Assembly (NCBI RefSeq): GCF_014203665.1
Contig: NZ_JACHJN010000001.1
Span: 806,001-870,000 of the forward strand
DNA: 64,000 nucleotides
From: Saccharothrix tamanrassetensis
Lineage (GTDB): Bacteria; Actinomycetota; Actinomycetes; Mycobacteriales; Pseudonocardiaceae
Direction of reading: 5' to 3'
The notes under the pieces are model-generated. The model was not told the DNA's origin. It worked only from the letters and a program-made list of their open reading frames with translations, and ran no database searches. Position numbers and translations under genes: made by a program. Below are positions 24,194 to 32,548 of the stretch, one piece after another (positions within the stretch are counted from its first letter, which is position 1; every line of letters starts with the position of its first letter).

Positions 24194-24251
24194 TGTCCGG
24201 CGGGTGCCGGATCGGACGACGCGGCGGCCGCGCCGAGCGCGCGGCTTCCGC

Positions 24252-25583
24252 TCATGCCCTGACCAGCCACAACCCGGCTAGGGCGGCACCTGCGCCGCTG
24301 ATGACGATCGTGGGTGTCAGCCCCGCGGTTCCGGCGAGCAGTCCGCCCAGCAGCGCGCCGAGCGGGGCGGCGCCCCAGACGGTGGTGCGGATGGTCGCGT
24401 TGACCCGGCCGTGCATGGTGGGTGGGGTGAGGCGGTAGCGGACCGGGACCTGGAGGACGTGGTAGGCCTGCAGGCCGAGCCACAGGACGGCGATGCTCAG
24501 CGGGTGGAGGGCGACTCCGGCCGCGCCCGCGCCGGCCACCGCGATCGCGACGGGCATCGCGCCGTCCTCGAGGCGTGGGGCGATGAGCGAACCGGCCAGG
24601 CCGCCCGCCGCGCCGATGGCCAGGGTGCCGCCGATCTGCGCCGGGGACAGCCCCGTTTCGGTCAGGTGCAGGACCAGGACGGCGAGGAGCGCGTTGATCC
24701 AGAACATGTGGGTGGCCGTGCAGAGCGTGACGTTGCGCAGCAGGCGTTGACCGAAGACGACCCGGGCACCGGCGGCGACCTGCTGGATGAGGCCGGTCGT
24801 GCGTTCCGGGCGGTGGTGGGTCCGGATGCCGGTGAGGGTGGCGGCGGAGAGCAGGAAGCTCGCGGCGTCGGCGAGCAGTGCCAGTGGGGCGGTGAGGGTG
24901 GTGACCAGCCAGCCGGCCAGTGCGGGGCCGGCGACCTGGGCGGTGGAGTGGCTCGTCTCGAAGGCGGCCTGGCCTCGGGTGAGGTGGTGTGCCGGGAGGA
25001 TCAGGGGGACCAAGGCGAGGGTGGCGATGTCGGCGAACACCGCGAAGGCGCCGGCGATGAAGGCGATCGCGGACAGCAGCGGGATGGTGAGGGTGCCGGT
25101 CGCGTGTGCCGCGGGGACCAGGGCGAGGGCGGCGGCTTGGCCCAGGGCGCAGGTGACCAGGAGGGGTCGGCGGGGCAGGCGGTCAACCCAGACGCCGGCC
25201 GGGAGGCCCAGGAAGAGGTAGGGGAAGCGGGCTGCGGCGGCCAGGACGCCCATCTGCCACGGGGTCGCGCCCAGGGTGAGGGCGGCGACGAGGGGTAGTG
25301 CGACGACGGTGACCTGGGAGCCGATCAGCGACACCGATTGGCCCGACCACAGCAGCACGAACGCGCGGTTGCGGCGCAGTGGGCGGGCTCCGGGTCGGTC
25401 GGCGACCGCTGCCACGTGGTCGAACCCCCGCAGGTGGTCGGACGCCCGCACGTGATCGGGTGCCGGCACGTGATCGGGTGCCGGCACCTGGTCGGAAGCG
25501 GTCGTGGGGCGGTCGATCGGAGTGGCTGCCGGTCGTGCGTTGGCGTGGCCTCCGGCCCCCGGTTCAATTTTCTCATGGGGCAC
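24252..25583 (-). CDS. MFS transporter (drug-efflux type)
   Basis: 443 residues from GTG 25583. After a 65-residue soluble N-terminus come about 12 membrane segments. FPYLFLGLPAGVWVDRLPRR carries the MFS motif A-like loop (G-x-x-x-D-R-x-x-R-R). The second half has ISAAGAA-type Gly/Ala-rich helices. It resembles the enterobactin-exporter/MDR subgroup. The unusual N-terminus contains the repeated hexapeptide VPAPDH, mirrored by an 18-bp DNA repeat. It is followed at its 3' end by the micro-ORF region and lies 75 bp downstream of a second MFS gene on the same strand, so the two may be co-expressed. Substrate unknown. Confidence 0.88.
   Translation of the reverse strand: MPHEKIEPGAGGHANARPAATPIDRPTTASDQVPAPDHVPAPDHVRASDHLRGFDHVAAVADRPGARPLRRNRAFVLLWSGQSVSLIGSQVTVVALPLVAALTLGATPWQMGVLAAAARFPYLFLGLPAGVWVDRLPRRPLLVTCALGQAAALALVPAAHATGTLTIPLLSAIAFIAGAFAVFADIATLALVPLILPAHHLTRGQAAFETSHSTAQVAGPALAGWLVTTLTAPLALLADAASFLLSAATLTGIRTHHRPERTTGLIQQVAAGARVVFGQRLLRNVTLCTATHMFWINALLAVLVLHLTETGLSPAQIGGTLAIGAAGGLAGSLIAPRLEDGAMPVAIAVAGAGAAGVALHPLSIAVLWLGLQAYHVLQVPVRYRLTPPTMHGRVNATIRTTVWGAAPLGALLGGLLAGTAGLTPTIVISGAGAALAGLWLVRA
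25448..25501. repeat. 18-bp in-frame tandem repeat in the MFS gene
   Basis: GCACGTGATCGGGTGCCG occurs at 25448-25465 and 25466-25483, followed by a diverged third unit at 25484-25501. Being a multiple of three, it keeps the frame and codes for a repeated VPAPDH hexapeptide in the cytoplasmic N-terminal tail. Further diverged units (HVRASDHLRGFDH) extend it. Probably recent slippage in a tolerant region. Confidence 0.75.
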
Positions 25584-25658
25584 CGACGATCCCGGTCCCT
25601 TCGCTGGTCGCGGCGGGTGACACCCGGTCCGCTGCGGTCGGTCGCCGGCCTACTGCGG

Positions 25659-26855
25659 TCATCCCTCCCCCGCGACGGTGTCCGAGACGCGGGACCAGGC
25701 GGCGGCGACCGCCAGGGCCACAGCCGTACCGACCAGGCCGGAGATCGCGATGGCGGTGCCGGCGGAACCCGTCGCGGTAGCCAGCAGGCCTCCCCCGGCG
25801 ACGCCGATGCCCTGGGTCGCGACCAGGCCGCTCCGGGCGAAGCCCAGCGCCTGGCCGCGCTGTTCATCCGGCACCAGCCGCACGAAGGTCGCGCCCGCCG
25901 TGACCTGGTAGGCGCTGAACACCCCGCTCAACCCCAGCAGCGCGACCGCACCGACGAGGCCCGGTGCGAGCAGGTAGCCCACCAGGGGCAGCGCCGTCGC
26001 CACCGCCGACAACCCCAGCAGCCGGACCCGTCGTGTCGTCGGCAGGAACCGCAGCAGGACGGTACCGAGCACCATCCCCGCCGGGTCGGCCGCGAGCAGC
26101 ACGCCGACCCCCGCCGCGCCCGCCCCGACCTCCGCCGAGAACGGCGCCGCCAACCCCTCCGGCACGACGGTGAACAGCGCCAGCCACCCCAGCGCCACGA
26201 GCAGCCGCAGCCGGCCGTCCCGGCACACCAACGAAGCGCCTTCCCGGATCCGCACGTGGGTCCGCTTCACCACGCCCGGCGCGGGGCGGTGTGCCAGGCC
26301 GGACCTCAGCAGCACGGCGGACAGGGCGAACGTGGCCGCGTCCGCCGCCAGCGCCCCGGACGTGCCCAGCCACGCCACGACCAGGCCGCCGCCGGCGAAG
26401 CCGAGCAGCAGACCGGCCTGGTGGGTGATCAGGTGCACGGACTGCCCGGCCTCGTACCGCTCGCCCAGCACGGTCGGCAGCAGGGCGCCCTGCGCGGCGG
26501 CGAACGGGGGTTCGGCCAGTTGTGCCACCACCAGCAGGGCCGCCAGCAGCGGCAGCGGTACGCCGGGCAGGGCCATCACGGCCAGCAGCACGGCCCGGAC
26601 GAGGTCGGCGGCGACCATGACCGCGCGCCTGGGGTACCGGTCGGCCAGTCCGGTCAGCAGCACGCCGGACACCAGTGCCGGGAGCATGGTCAGGGCGTAG
26701 GTGAGGGCGGTCCAGGTGGCCGAGCCGGTGCGTTGGAACACCAGCACGGACAGCGCGACGCGGGCGAGTTGGTCGCCGATGGTGGACAGTGCCGCCGCCG
26801 ACCACAGCACCCGGAACTCGGGCACCGCGAACGCCGCCCGGAAACCCGTGCCCAA
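25659..26855 (-). CDS. MFS transporter
   Basis: 398 residues. The start is taken as the TTG at 26855 because GGAGG lies four bases upstream. LWSAAALSTIGDQLARVAL opens the first membrane helix. GLADRYPRRAVMVAADLVRA is the motif A loop (G-x-x-x-D-R-x-x-R-R). About 11-12 hydrophobic helices follow with a central cytoplasmic linker (RTHVRIREGASLVCRDGRLR). It belongs to the same broad group as the adjacent transporter at 24252-25583, but sequence similarity looks modest, so this is not a recent duplicate. Divergent from the sigma factor gene, with 90 bp between starts. Confidence 0.88.
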   Translation of the reverse strand: MGTGFRAAFAVPEFRVLWSAAALSTIGDQLARVALSVLVFQRTGSATWTALTYALTMLPALVSGVLLTGLADRYPRRAVMVAADLVRAVLLAVMALPGVPLPLLAALLVVAQLAEPPFAAAQGALLPTVLGERYEAGQSVHLITHQAGLLLGFAGGGLVVAWLGTSGALAADAATFALSAVLLRSGLAHRPAPGVVKRTHVRIREGASLVCRDGRLRLLVALGWLALFTVVPEGLAAPFSAEVGAGAAGVGVLLAADPAGMVLGTVLLRFLPTTRRVRLLGLSAVATALPLVGYLLAPGLVGAVALLGLSGVFSAYQVTAGATFVRLVPDEQRGQALGFARSGLVATQGIGVAGGGLLATATGSAGTAIAISGLVGTAVALAVAAAWSRVSDTVAGEG

Positions 26856-26945
26856 TGCCCCTCCGATGAGTTCCGGTGAGCCGTCCGGTCATACGTTGTG
26901 CGGCGTGCGGCCAGGCACGCCACCGTACAAGCCCGGAGGGCTGCC

Positions 26946-27890
26946 ATGAGCGAGGTTGCGACGATGACGGTCGACTTCACGCGGGAGGTCGAGAGGCACC
27001 GGCACGAGCTGCGGGTGCACTGCTACCGGCTGCTCGGCTCGTTCGACGAGGCGGAGGACCTGGTGCAGGAGACGTTCCTGCGGGCGTGGCGGGGGCGGCA
27101 CACGTTCGAGGGTCGTTCGTCGATCCGGGCGTGGCTGTACCGGATCGCGACCAACGCGTGCCTGGACGCCATCGGCCGTCGTCGCGAGCCGGTCGCCGGC
27201 ACCGGGATGCCCGCCGGGGAGGTGCCGTGGCTCCAGCCGATCCCGGACGCCCTGCTGGACGCGTCGGAGGAGCCGGACGCGGAGGTGGTGGCGCGGGAGA
27301 CGATCGAGTTGGCGTTCCTGGCGGCCGTGCAGCACCTGCCGGCCAAGCAGCGGGCGGTGCTGGTGATGCGGGACGTGCTGGGGTGGCGGGCGAGCGAGAC
27401 CGCGGAGCTGCTGGAGGACACCGTGCCGGCGGTGAACAGCGCCCTGCAACGCGCGCGGGTGACCATGCGCAAGCACCTGCCGGAGCGGCGGACGGACTGG
27501 ATCGGCGACCCGTCGGCGGAGGAGAAGGCGGTGGTGAAGCGGTTCGTGGAGGCCACCGAGCGGGGTGACCTGACGGCGTTGGCGGCGGTGTTGCGGGAGG
27601 ACGCGCTGTGGGCGATGCCGCCGGAGCCGGGTCGGCACCGCGGTCGGGACGAGCTGATCGGCATCTGGGCGCCGTTCATGGTCGGGCCGCAGGCGTGGGG
27701 CGAGTGGAAGCTGCTGGTGACCTCGGCGAACCGGCAGCCGGCGGTGGCGAACTACGTCAGGCGGGATGGTTCGGGGGTGTTCGAGCCGGTGTCGTTCGAC
27801 GTGCTGCGGATCGAGGGCGACGCGATCGCCGAGATCCTCACCTTCCCGACCGCCGTGTTCGCCCGCTTCGGTCTGCCCGCGACGCTGTGA
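26946..27890 (+). CDS. SigG-type ECF sigma factor with SnoaL-like C-terminal domain
   Basis: 314 residues from ATG 26946, with GGAGG seven bases upstream. Sigma-70 region 2 (VHCYRLLGSFDEAEDLVQET, FEGRSSIRAWLYRIATNACLD) is followed by region 4 (AFLAAVQHLPAKQRAVLVMR, ASETAELLEDTVPAVNSALQ). Residues about 195-314 form a SnoaL/NTF2-like domain (VVKRFVEATERGDLTALAAVL), as in the SigG/SigJ (ECF41/ECF56-like) groups, where this domain modulates activity in cis in place of an anti-sigma factor. No anti-sigma gene is adjacent. The stop overlaps a GTG that opens another frame (GTGA). Confidence 0.92.
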   Translation: MSEVATMTVDFTREVERHRHELRVHCYRLLGSFDEAEDLVQETFLRAWRGRHTFEGRSSIRAWLYRIATNACLDAIGRRREPVAGTGMPAGEVPWLQPIPDALLDASEEPDAEVVARETIELAFLAAVQHLPAKQRAVLVMRDVLGWRASETAELLEDTVPAVNSALQRARVTMRKHLPERRTDWIGDPSAEEKAVVKRFVEATERGDLTALAAVLREDALWAMPPEPGRHRGRDELIGIWAPFMVGPQAWGEWKLLVTSANRQPAVANYVRRDGSGVFEPVSFDVLRIEGDAIAEILTFPTAVFARFGLPATL

Positions 27891-28141
27891 GCTTCGGCGT
27901 CCGGGTCGTCACGGTCGCCGGGTCGCAGGTGGTCGACGCCGTCGGGTGGCGTGGCGCCCTGGTCGTCGTGGCCGACGGCGCGGTGCTGCCGGAAGGAGCC
28001 GGCGGGGCGGTGCTGCCGGAAAGGGCCGGCGGGGCGCTGCGGGCGTTCCCGAGGGGGTCGGTGCCGGTGTTGGACGGGCCGGCGTCGAAGGCGGCGCACC
28101 AGCACGGCGGGCGGCCCGCCGTGCTGGTGGCGGTGTCCGGG
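27887..28141 (+). other. Doubtful overlapping frame after the sigma factor
   Basis: A GTG at 27887 overlaps the sigma-factor stop (GTGA). It opens a frame that reads like protein for about 85 codons (VRVVTVAGSQVVDAVGWRG, LRAFPRGSVPVLDGPASK) and then continues to 28780, antisense to the DJ-1 gene, where it must be spurious. It contains a 27-bp tandem repeat. Either a gene was truncated when the DJ-1 gene was placed here, or the frame is a chance high-GC opening. No family recognised. Confidence 0.25.
27980..28033. repeat. 27-bp tandem repeat, two copies
   Basis: Two adjacent 27-bp units, each starting GCGGTGCTGCCGGAA and ending GCCGGCGGG (27980-28006 and 28007-28033), differ at two positions. 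The unit length is a multiple of three, so the frame starting at GTG 27887 is preserved, giving a repeated AVLPE(G/R)AGG. Confidence 0.75.
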
Positions 28142-28774
28142 TCAGGACGGGAAGCCGCCGACGGCCGAGCGGGCGAAGGCGACCATCCCGGCGGGGGCGG
28201 TCTCCGGCGAGCCGGCGTCGTAGGGCGGTTCGGGGGCGTACTCGATGACCAGCTGGGTGAACTTGGCGCGGTCGTCGCCCCAGATCAGCCCGACCAGGGT
28301 GAGCGCCATGTCGATCCCGGCGGAGACCCCGGCGGCGGTGACGACGGAGCCGTCGCGCACCACCCGGTCGGTGCTGACCACCGCGCCGAGCCCGGCCAGC
28401 GCGTCGCGCACCGCCCAGTGCGTGGTGGCCGGGCGACCGGTCAGGATGCCCGCGGCGGCCAGCAGCGTGGAGCCGGTGCACACCGACGTGGTCCAGGTGG
28501 CGGTCGGGTGGACCCTGCGCAGCCACGCCGTGACCACCCCGGCTTCCAGCGGGTCGCGCCACGTGCCGGTGCCCGGCACGACGATCACGTCGGCGCGGTC
28601 GAGTTCGTCGAACGTGACCGTCGGCGTGATGATCAGCCCGGCGTCGGCGGTCACCGGTTGCCGGGTCTCGGCGACGAAGTGCACCGTGACGTCCGGCTGG
28701 TGGCCCAGCACCTCGTACGGGCCGATCAGGTCCAGTGCGGTCAGGTTCGGGTAGAGCACGAACGCCAGATCCAT
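28142..28774 (-). CDS. DJ-1/PfpI family protein (isonitrile hydratase-like)
   Basis: 210 residues. MDLAFVLYPNLTALDLIGPYEVL is the beginning typical of the InhA/ThiJ branch, with the conserved D-L-x-G-P. The nucleophile elbow TSVCTGSTLLAAAGIL holds the reactive Cys. RPATTHWAVRDAL and AAGVSAGIDMALTLV are conserved in this branch and in GlxA regulators. Members hydrate isonitriles or act on small electrophiles; the substrate here is not known. It lies 39 bp downstream of a GlxA-type regulator with a related domain on the same strand, so the regulator probably controls it. Confidence 0.87.
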   Translation of the reverse strand: MDLAFVLYPNLTALDLIGPYEVLGHQPDVTVHFVAETRQPVTADAGLIITPTVTFDELDRADVIVVPGTGTWRDPLEAGVVTAWLRRVHPTATWTTSVCTGSTLLAAAGILTGRPATTHWAVRDALAGLGAVVSTDRVVRDGSVVTAAGVSAGIDMALTLVGLIWGDDRAKFTQLVIEYAPEPPYDAGSPETAPAGMVAFARSAVGGFPS

Positions 28775-28813
28775 CGGTGATGTCCCCCTCGGTTGCGGAT
28801 TTCGGGTGCGGCC

Positions 28814-29767
28814 TCACGCCGCGCCCGTGCTGCGGAACCTGTCGCGGTAGCCGCCCGGCGTGACGCCGAGCACCCGCTGGAACGCCCTGCGCAGGGTTTC
28901 GGCCGACCCGAAGCCGGTGCGCCTGGCCACCACGTCCAGCCCTTCGTCGCCGGACTCCAGCACGCCCGCCGCCGCCTCCACCCGGGCCCGTTCCACGTAC
29001 CGGGCGGGCGACGTGCCGACCTGGAGGGGGAACACGCGGGCGAAGTGCCGCGGGCTCATCGCGGCGCGGCGGGCCATCTCGCGGACCGTCCAGTCGCCGG
29101 CCGGGTCGTCGGCGATGGCGTCGAGCACGGCTCGCAGTCCCGGCTCGCGGACCGGCGGAACCCGGGAGCGGACGCTGAACTGCGACTGGCCGCCGGGGCG
29201 TTGCAGGAACACCACCAGCCAGCGGGCGACCAGCCGGGCCAGGGTGGCGTCGTGGTCGCGTTCCAGCAGCGCCAGCGCGAGGTCGATGCCGGCGGTGACG
29301 CCCGCCGAGGTGGTCAGCCGCCCGTCGCACACGAAGATCGCGTCCGGCACCACCTCCACTGACGGGTGCAGCCGGGCCAGTTCGGCGCAGTACGCCCAGT
29401 GCGTGGTGGCTCGCGCCCCGTCCAGCAGGCCGGCGGCGGCCAGCACGAACGCGCCGGTGCACACGCCGGCCACCCGCCGTGCCGTGCCGGCGAGCCGCCG
29501 CAGCTCCCCCAGCAGCTCCGCCGAGCGGGCGGCGTCCCTGAACCCGCCGCCGCCCACCACGAGCAGCGTGTCCACCGGCCCGGTGACCTCGCGCAGGTCG
29601 TCGGCGTCCAGCCGGATGCCGGAGGCGGTGAACCCCCCGCCCACCGCCGCCAGCCGCACCCGGTACCCGCCGCACACCTTCGCCGCGCCGTTGAAGACCT
29701 CCACCGGCCCGGCGATGTCGAGCAGCGTCGCGTCCCGGTAGCCGACGACGAGCACTTCGCGTTCCAC
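28814..29767 (-). CDS. GlxA-family transcriptional regulator (DJ-1 domain plus AraC HTH)
   Basis: 317 residues from GTG 29767; GTG 29776 is an alternative. The N-terminal DJ-1/PfpI-like domain (residues 1-190) contains DATLLDIAGPVEVFNGA, GVCTGAFVLAAAGLL and RATTHWAYCAELA. The C-terminal AraC-type domain has two helix-turn-helices: TVREMARRAAMSPRHFARVF and GLDVVARRTGFGSAETLRRA, ending RVLGVTPGGYRDRF. Such proteins sense a small molecule with the first domain and activate neighbouring genes. The adjacent DJ-1 enzyme gene is the likely target. Confidence 0.92.
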   Translation of the reverse strand: MEREVLVVGYRDATLLDIAGPVEVFNGAAKVCGGYRVRLAAVGGGFTASGIRLDADDLREVTGPVDTLLVVGGGGFRDAARSAELLGELRRLAGTARRVAGVCTGAFVLAAAGLLDGARATTHWAYCAELARLHPSVEVVPDAIFVCDGRLTTSAGVTAGIDLALALLERDHDATLARLVARWLVVFLQRPGGQSQFSVRSRVPPVREPGLRAVLDAIADDPAGDWTVREMARRAAMSPRHFARVFPLQVGTSPARYVERARVEAAAGVLESGDEGLDVVARRTGFGSAETLRRAFQRVLGVTPGGYRDRFRSTGAA

Positions 29768-29845
29768 ACCATCCACCTTTTCGACGTCCGCCGGTGGCGG
29801 CAACGACCCGCGACCCTCGATTCCTGCCACGCTACGGTCGCGCCC

Positions 29846-30598
29846 ATGCTCAGGATCGAGATCGACGGCAACCCGCCGACCGCCGCACAACTGGCGCCCG
29901 CCGTGCTGGCCAACTACGGCCACTTCACCGCCATGCAGGTCCGCGACCGCCGGGTCAGAGGACTGGACCTGCACCTGCGGCGGCTGGACGCGGCCAACCG
30001 GGAGCTGTACGGCACCGGTCTGGACGGCGACCGCGTCCGCGGGCTGATCTCGCACGCGCTGGCCGACGACGTGCGGGACGCGGCGGTCCGGGTCGTCGTG
30101 TTCGGCCCGACCTCGCCTTCGGTGCTGGTCGGTGTGCGGGCCCCGTCGACCCCGCCCGCGCACCCGCAGCGGCTGATGTCGGTGGACTACCGCCGCCCGC
30201 TGCCGCACGTGAAGCACCTGGGCGGGTTCGGCCAGACCCACCACGGCATCCGCGCCGTGGCCGCCGGGTTCGACGACGCGCTGCTCACCACGTCGGACGG
30301 GGTGGTGGTCGAGGGCACGATCGCGAACATCGGGTTCCTGGACGACACCGGGATCGTGTGGGCCGAGGCGGACTGGCTGCACGGCATCACCATGCAGCTG
30401 CTGGAACGGCAACTGCCGTCGCGGCGGGCCGTGGTGCGGCTGGCGGACCTGCGCTCCTACCGGGGCGCGTTCCTGACCAACTCGATCGGCGTCGTCGCGG
30501 TGTCCCGCATCGACGACGTGGAGTACGAAGTGGACGACGCCGCGCTCACCCGCCTCCAGGCCGGCTACGACGCGGTGCCGTGGGACGCGGTCGAGTAG
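29846..30598 (+). CDS. Class IV PLP-dependent aminotransferase/lyase (ADCL/BCAT fold)
   Basis: 250 residues from ATG 29846. The fold-type IV pattern is present: YGHFTAMQVRDRRVRGLDLHLRRL (substrate-side helix), PLPHVKHLGGF with the candidate PLP-binding Lys, DALLTTSDGVVVEGTIANIGF (the conserved E-G-x-x-x-N segment) and a C-terminal FLTNSIGVVAVSRID. It resembles 4-amino-4-deoxychorismate lyase or D-amino-acid aminotransferase; branched-chain specificity is less likely given its short length. It is divergent from the GlxA-type regulator and converges on the Lrp gene. Confidence 0.82.
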   Translation: MLRIEIDGNPPTAAQLAPAVLANYGHFTAMQVRDRRVRGLDLHLRRLDAANRELYGTGLDGDRVRGLISHALADDVRDAAVRVVVFGPTSPSVLVGVRAPSTPPAHPQRLMSVDYRRPLPHVKHLGGFGQTHHGIRAVAAGFDDALLTTSDGVVVEGTIANIGFLDDTGIVWAEADWLHGITMQLLERQLPSRRAVVRLADLRSYRGAFLTNSIGVVAVSRIDDVEYEVDDAALTRLQAGYDAVPWDAVE

Positions 30599-30650
30599 GA
30601 GCCCCGATGCCCGCGGAGCCCTCCGTGGGAGAGCGGGTGCCGGTGATCGA

Positions 30651-30691
30651 CTCCCCTCCGCGACGCCGGTGCTCCGCGACGCCGAGGGGAG
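30651..30691. terminator. Candidate bidirectional hairpin terminator
   Basis: CTCCCCTC (30651-30658) pairs with GAGGGGAG (30684-30691) across a 25-nt loop that itself contains the direct repeat CGCGACGCC. It sits between the stop codons of the convergent aminotransferase and Lrp genes. There is no T-run, as is usual in high-GC actinobacteria, so the call rests on position and stem only. Confidence 0.35.
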
Positions 30692-30736
30692 ACCAGGCGG
30701 ACCCGACCCACCACGACGACCCGGCGGGCCGTCCGG

Positions 30737-31186
30737 CTAGACGGCCGGCGGGCGGTCCTCGTACGGGGTGGACAGCACGACGGTGGTGCGGGTGGACACG
30801 TTCGCCACCTCGCGGATCTGCCGCAGCAGCTCCTCCAGCGCCGTGGGCGAGGCCACCCGGACGCGCAGGACGTAGGAGGCGTCCCCCGCGACCGAGTAGC
30901 ACGCCTCGATCTGCGGCAGGTGCTCCAGCCGCTTCGGGTAGTCGTCCGGAGCCGCCGGGTCGATCGGGGTGAGCGAGATGAACGCGGTCAACGGCAGGCC
31001 GACCTCGTCGCCGTCCAGCCGCGCGGCGTAGCCGCGCACCACACCGCGCTGCTCCAGCCGCCGCACCCGCTGGTGCACGGCCGACACGCTCAGCCCCACC
31101 CGCTCGGCGAGGTCGGTGAAGCTGCACCGGCCGTCGGCGGCCAGTTCACGCAGGATCGCCCGGTCTATCGGCTCCAGGTTGGTCAC
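30737..31186 (-). CDS. Lrp/AsnC-family transcriptional regulator
   Basis: 149 residues from GTG 31186, which overlaps the stop of the peptidase gene (GTGA). The N-terminal HTH reads LEPIDRAILRELAADGRCSF, DLAERVGLSVSAVHQRVRRL. The C-terminal RAM domain (residues about 65-145) has VLRVRVASPTALEELLRQIR and VSTRTTVVLSTPYED. These regulators sense amino acids. Translational coupling to an Xaa-Pro peptidase gene suggests control of peptide or amino-acid use. Confidence 0.92.
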   Translation of the reverse strand: MTNLEPIDRAILRELAADGRCSFTDLAERVGLSVSAVHQRVRRLEQRGVVRGYAARLDGDEVGLPLTAFISLTPIDPAAPDDYPKRLEHLPQIEACYSVAGDASYVLRVRVASPTALEELLRQIREVANVSTRTTVVLSTPYEDRPPAV

Positions 31187-32313
31187 GCCGGCAGCACCAC
31201 CAGTTCGTGGGGTCGGTTGTTGACGCTCTCGACACCGCTCTCGGTGGCGACGACGATGTCCTCGATCCGGGCGCCCCACCGGCCGGGCAGGTAGATGCCG
31301 GGCTCCACGCTGAACGCCATCCCCGCCTCCAGCGGCAGGTCGTTGCCGCCCACGATGTAAGGCTCCTCGTGCACGTCGAGCCCGATCCCGTGACCGGTGC
31401 GGTGCACGAAGTACTCGCCGAACCCGGCCTCCGCGATGACCTCCCGCGCGGCGGCGTCCACCGCCTCGCACGTGACACCGGGCCGGACCGCGTCCACGGC
31501 GGCCTGCTGCGCGGCCTGCAGCACCGCGTAGGTCTCCCACACGTCCGGGTCACGCGGCTCGCCGAGCACGTAGGTGCGCGTGGAGTCCGAGTTGTAGCCC
31601 TCGGCGACCGGCCCGCCGATGTCCACCACCACCACGTCCCCGGCCTCGATCACCCGGTCGGACAGGCTGTGGTGCGGCGACGCCCCGTTCGGCCCCGACC
31701 CGACGATCACGAACTCGGCCAGCTCGTGCCCCTCGGCCACGATCGCCGCGGCGATGTCCGCCCCGACCTCGGCCTCCGTGCGACCGGGCCGCAGCCACTC
31801 CCCGACCCGGGCGTGCACCCGGTCGATCGCGGCGCCCGCCTTGCGCAACGCCGCCACCTCGGAGGCGTCCTTGCGCATCCGCAGCTCCCGCAGGACCGGC
31901 CCGGCGAGCACCTGGTCGCCGCCGATCGCGTCCCGCAGCCGCAGGCTGTGCAGCGCGGGCATCATGTCCGCCACGGCGAGCCGCCCGGTCCCCTTCAGCG
32001 CCCGCTTCACCAGCGCGTACGGGTCCTCACCGTCCACCCACGTGGCCACCTCGACACCGAGCTCGTCGGTCGGCACGCCCGCGTACCCGGGCTGCTCCAA
32101 CTTCGGCACCACCAGCACCGGCGCGCCACCGACCGGCAGCACCAGGCAGGTCAGCCGCTCGAACGACGAACCACCCGCCCCGATCAGGTACCGCAGGTCC
32201 GAACCGGGCGTGATGAGCAGGGCATCCACTCCGGCGACGGTCGCCGCGGTGGCGGCCTTGTCCAGTCGCGCGCGGAGGGCATCCACGTCAATGGGTCCAA
32301 CATGGGTCGACAT
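31183..32313 (-). CDS. M24-family Xaa-Pro aminopeptidase/dipeptidase
   Basis: 376 residues from ATG 32313. The N-terminal creatinase-like domain (LLITPGSDLRYLIGAGG) is followed by the pita-bread catalytic domain. All five metal ligands can be seen: Asp in VVVDIGGPV, Asp in NSDSTRTY, His in HRTGHGIGLDVHEEP, Glu in SVEPGIYLPG and Glu in ARIEDIVVAT. It is therefore a complete dinuclear metallopeptidase that removes residues ahead of proline or cleaves X-Pro dipeptides. Cytoplasmic. It overlaps the downstream Lrp gene by four bases. Confidence 0.93.
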   Translation of the reverse strand: MSTHVGPIDVDALRARLDKAATAATVAGVDALLITPGSDLRYLIGAGGSSFERLTCLVLPVGGAPVLVVPKLEQPGYAGVPTDELGVEVATWVDGEDPYALVKRALKGTGRLAVADMMPALHSLRLRDAIGGDQVLAGPVLRELRMRKDASEVAALRKAGAAIDRVHARVGEWLRPGRTEAEVGADIAAAIVAEGHELAEFVIVGSGPNGASPHHSLSDRVIEAGDVVVVDIGGPVAEGYNSDSTRTYVLGEPRDPDVWETYAVLQAAQQAAVDAVRPGVTCEAVDAAAREVIAEAGFGEYFVHRTGHGIGLDVHEEPYIVGGNDLPLEAGMAFSVEPGIYLPGRWGARIEDIVVATESGVESVNNRPHELVVLPA

Positions 32314-32548
32314 GTCTCGGCAGCCTAGTCCTGTGCGCACGACGGCACGTCAGTCAGCCTGATCCACACCCGGTCGGCCACCCGACAGGCGGACACCCCG
32401 ATGCGGCCCCGCGTGCCCACCCGCCCCCGCGCCTCCCGGCGGGAACAGGGACACCGACACCGCCCGCACGGACCCGGCCGCACGAGGCCACCAGCCGGAA
32501 CACGCACGCCGTGAGCCGCTGTCGGGGGTGTCTGGCAAGCTGTCCGGG

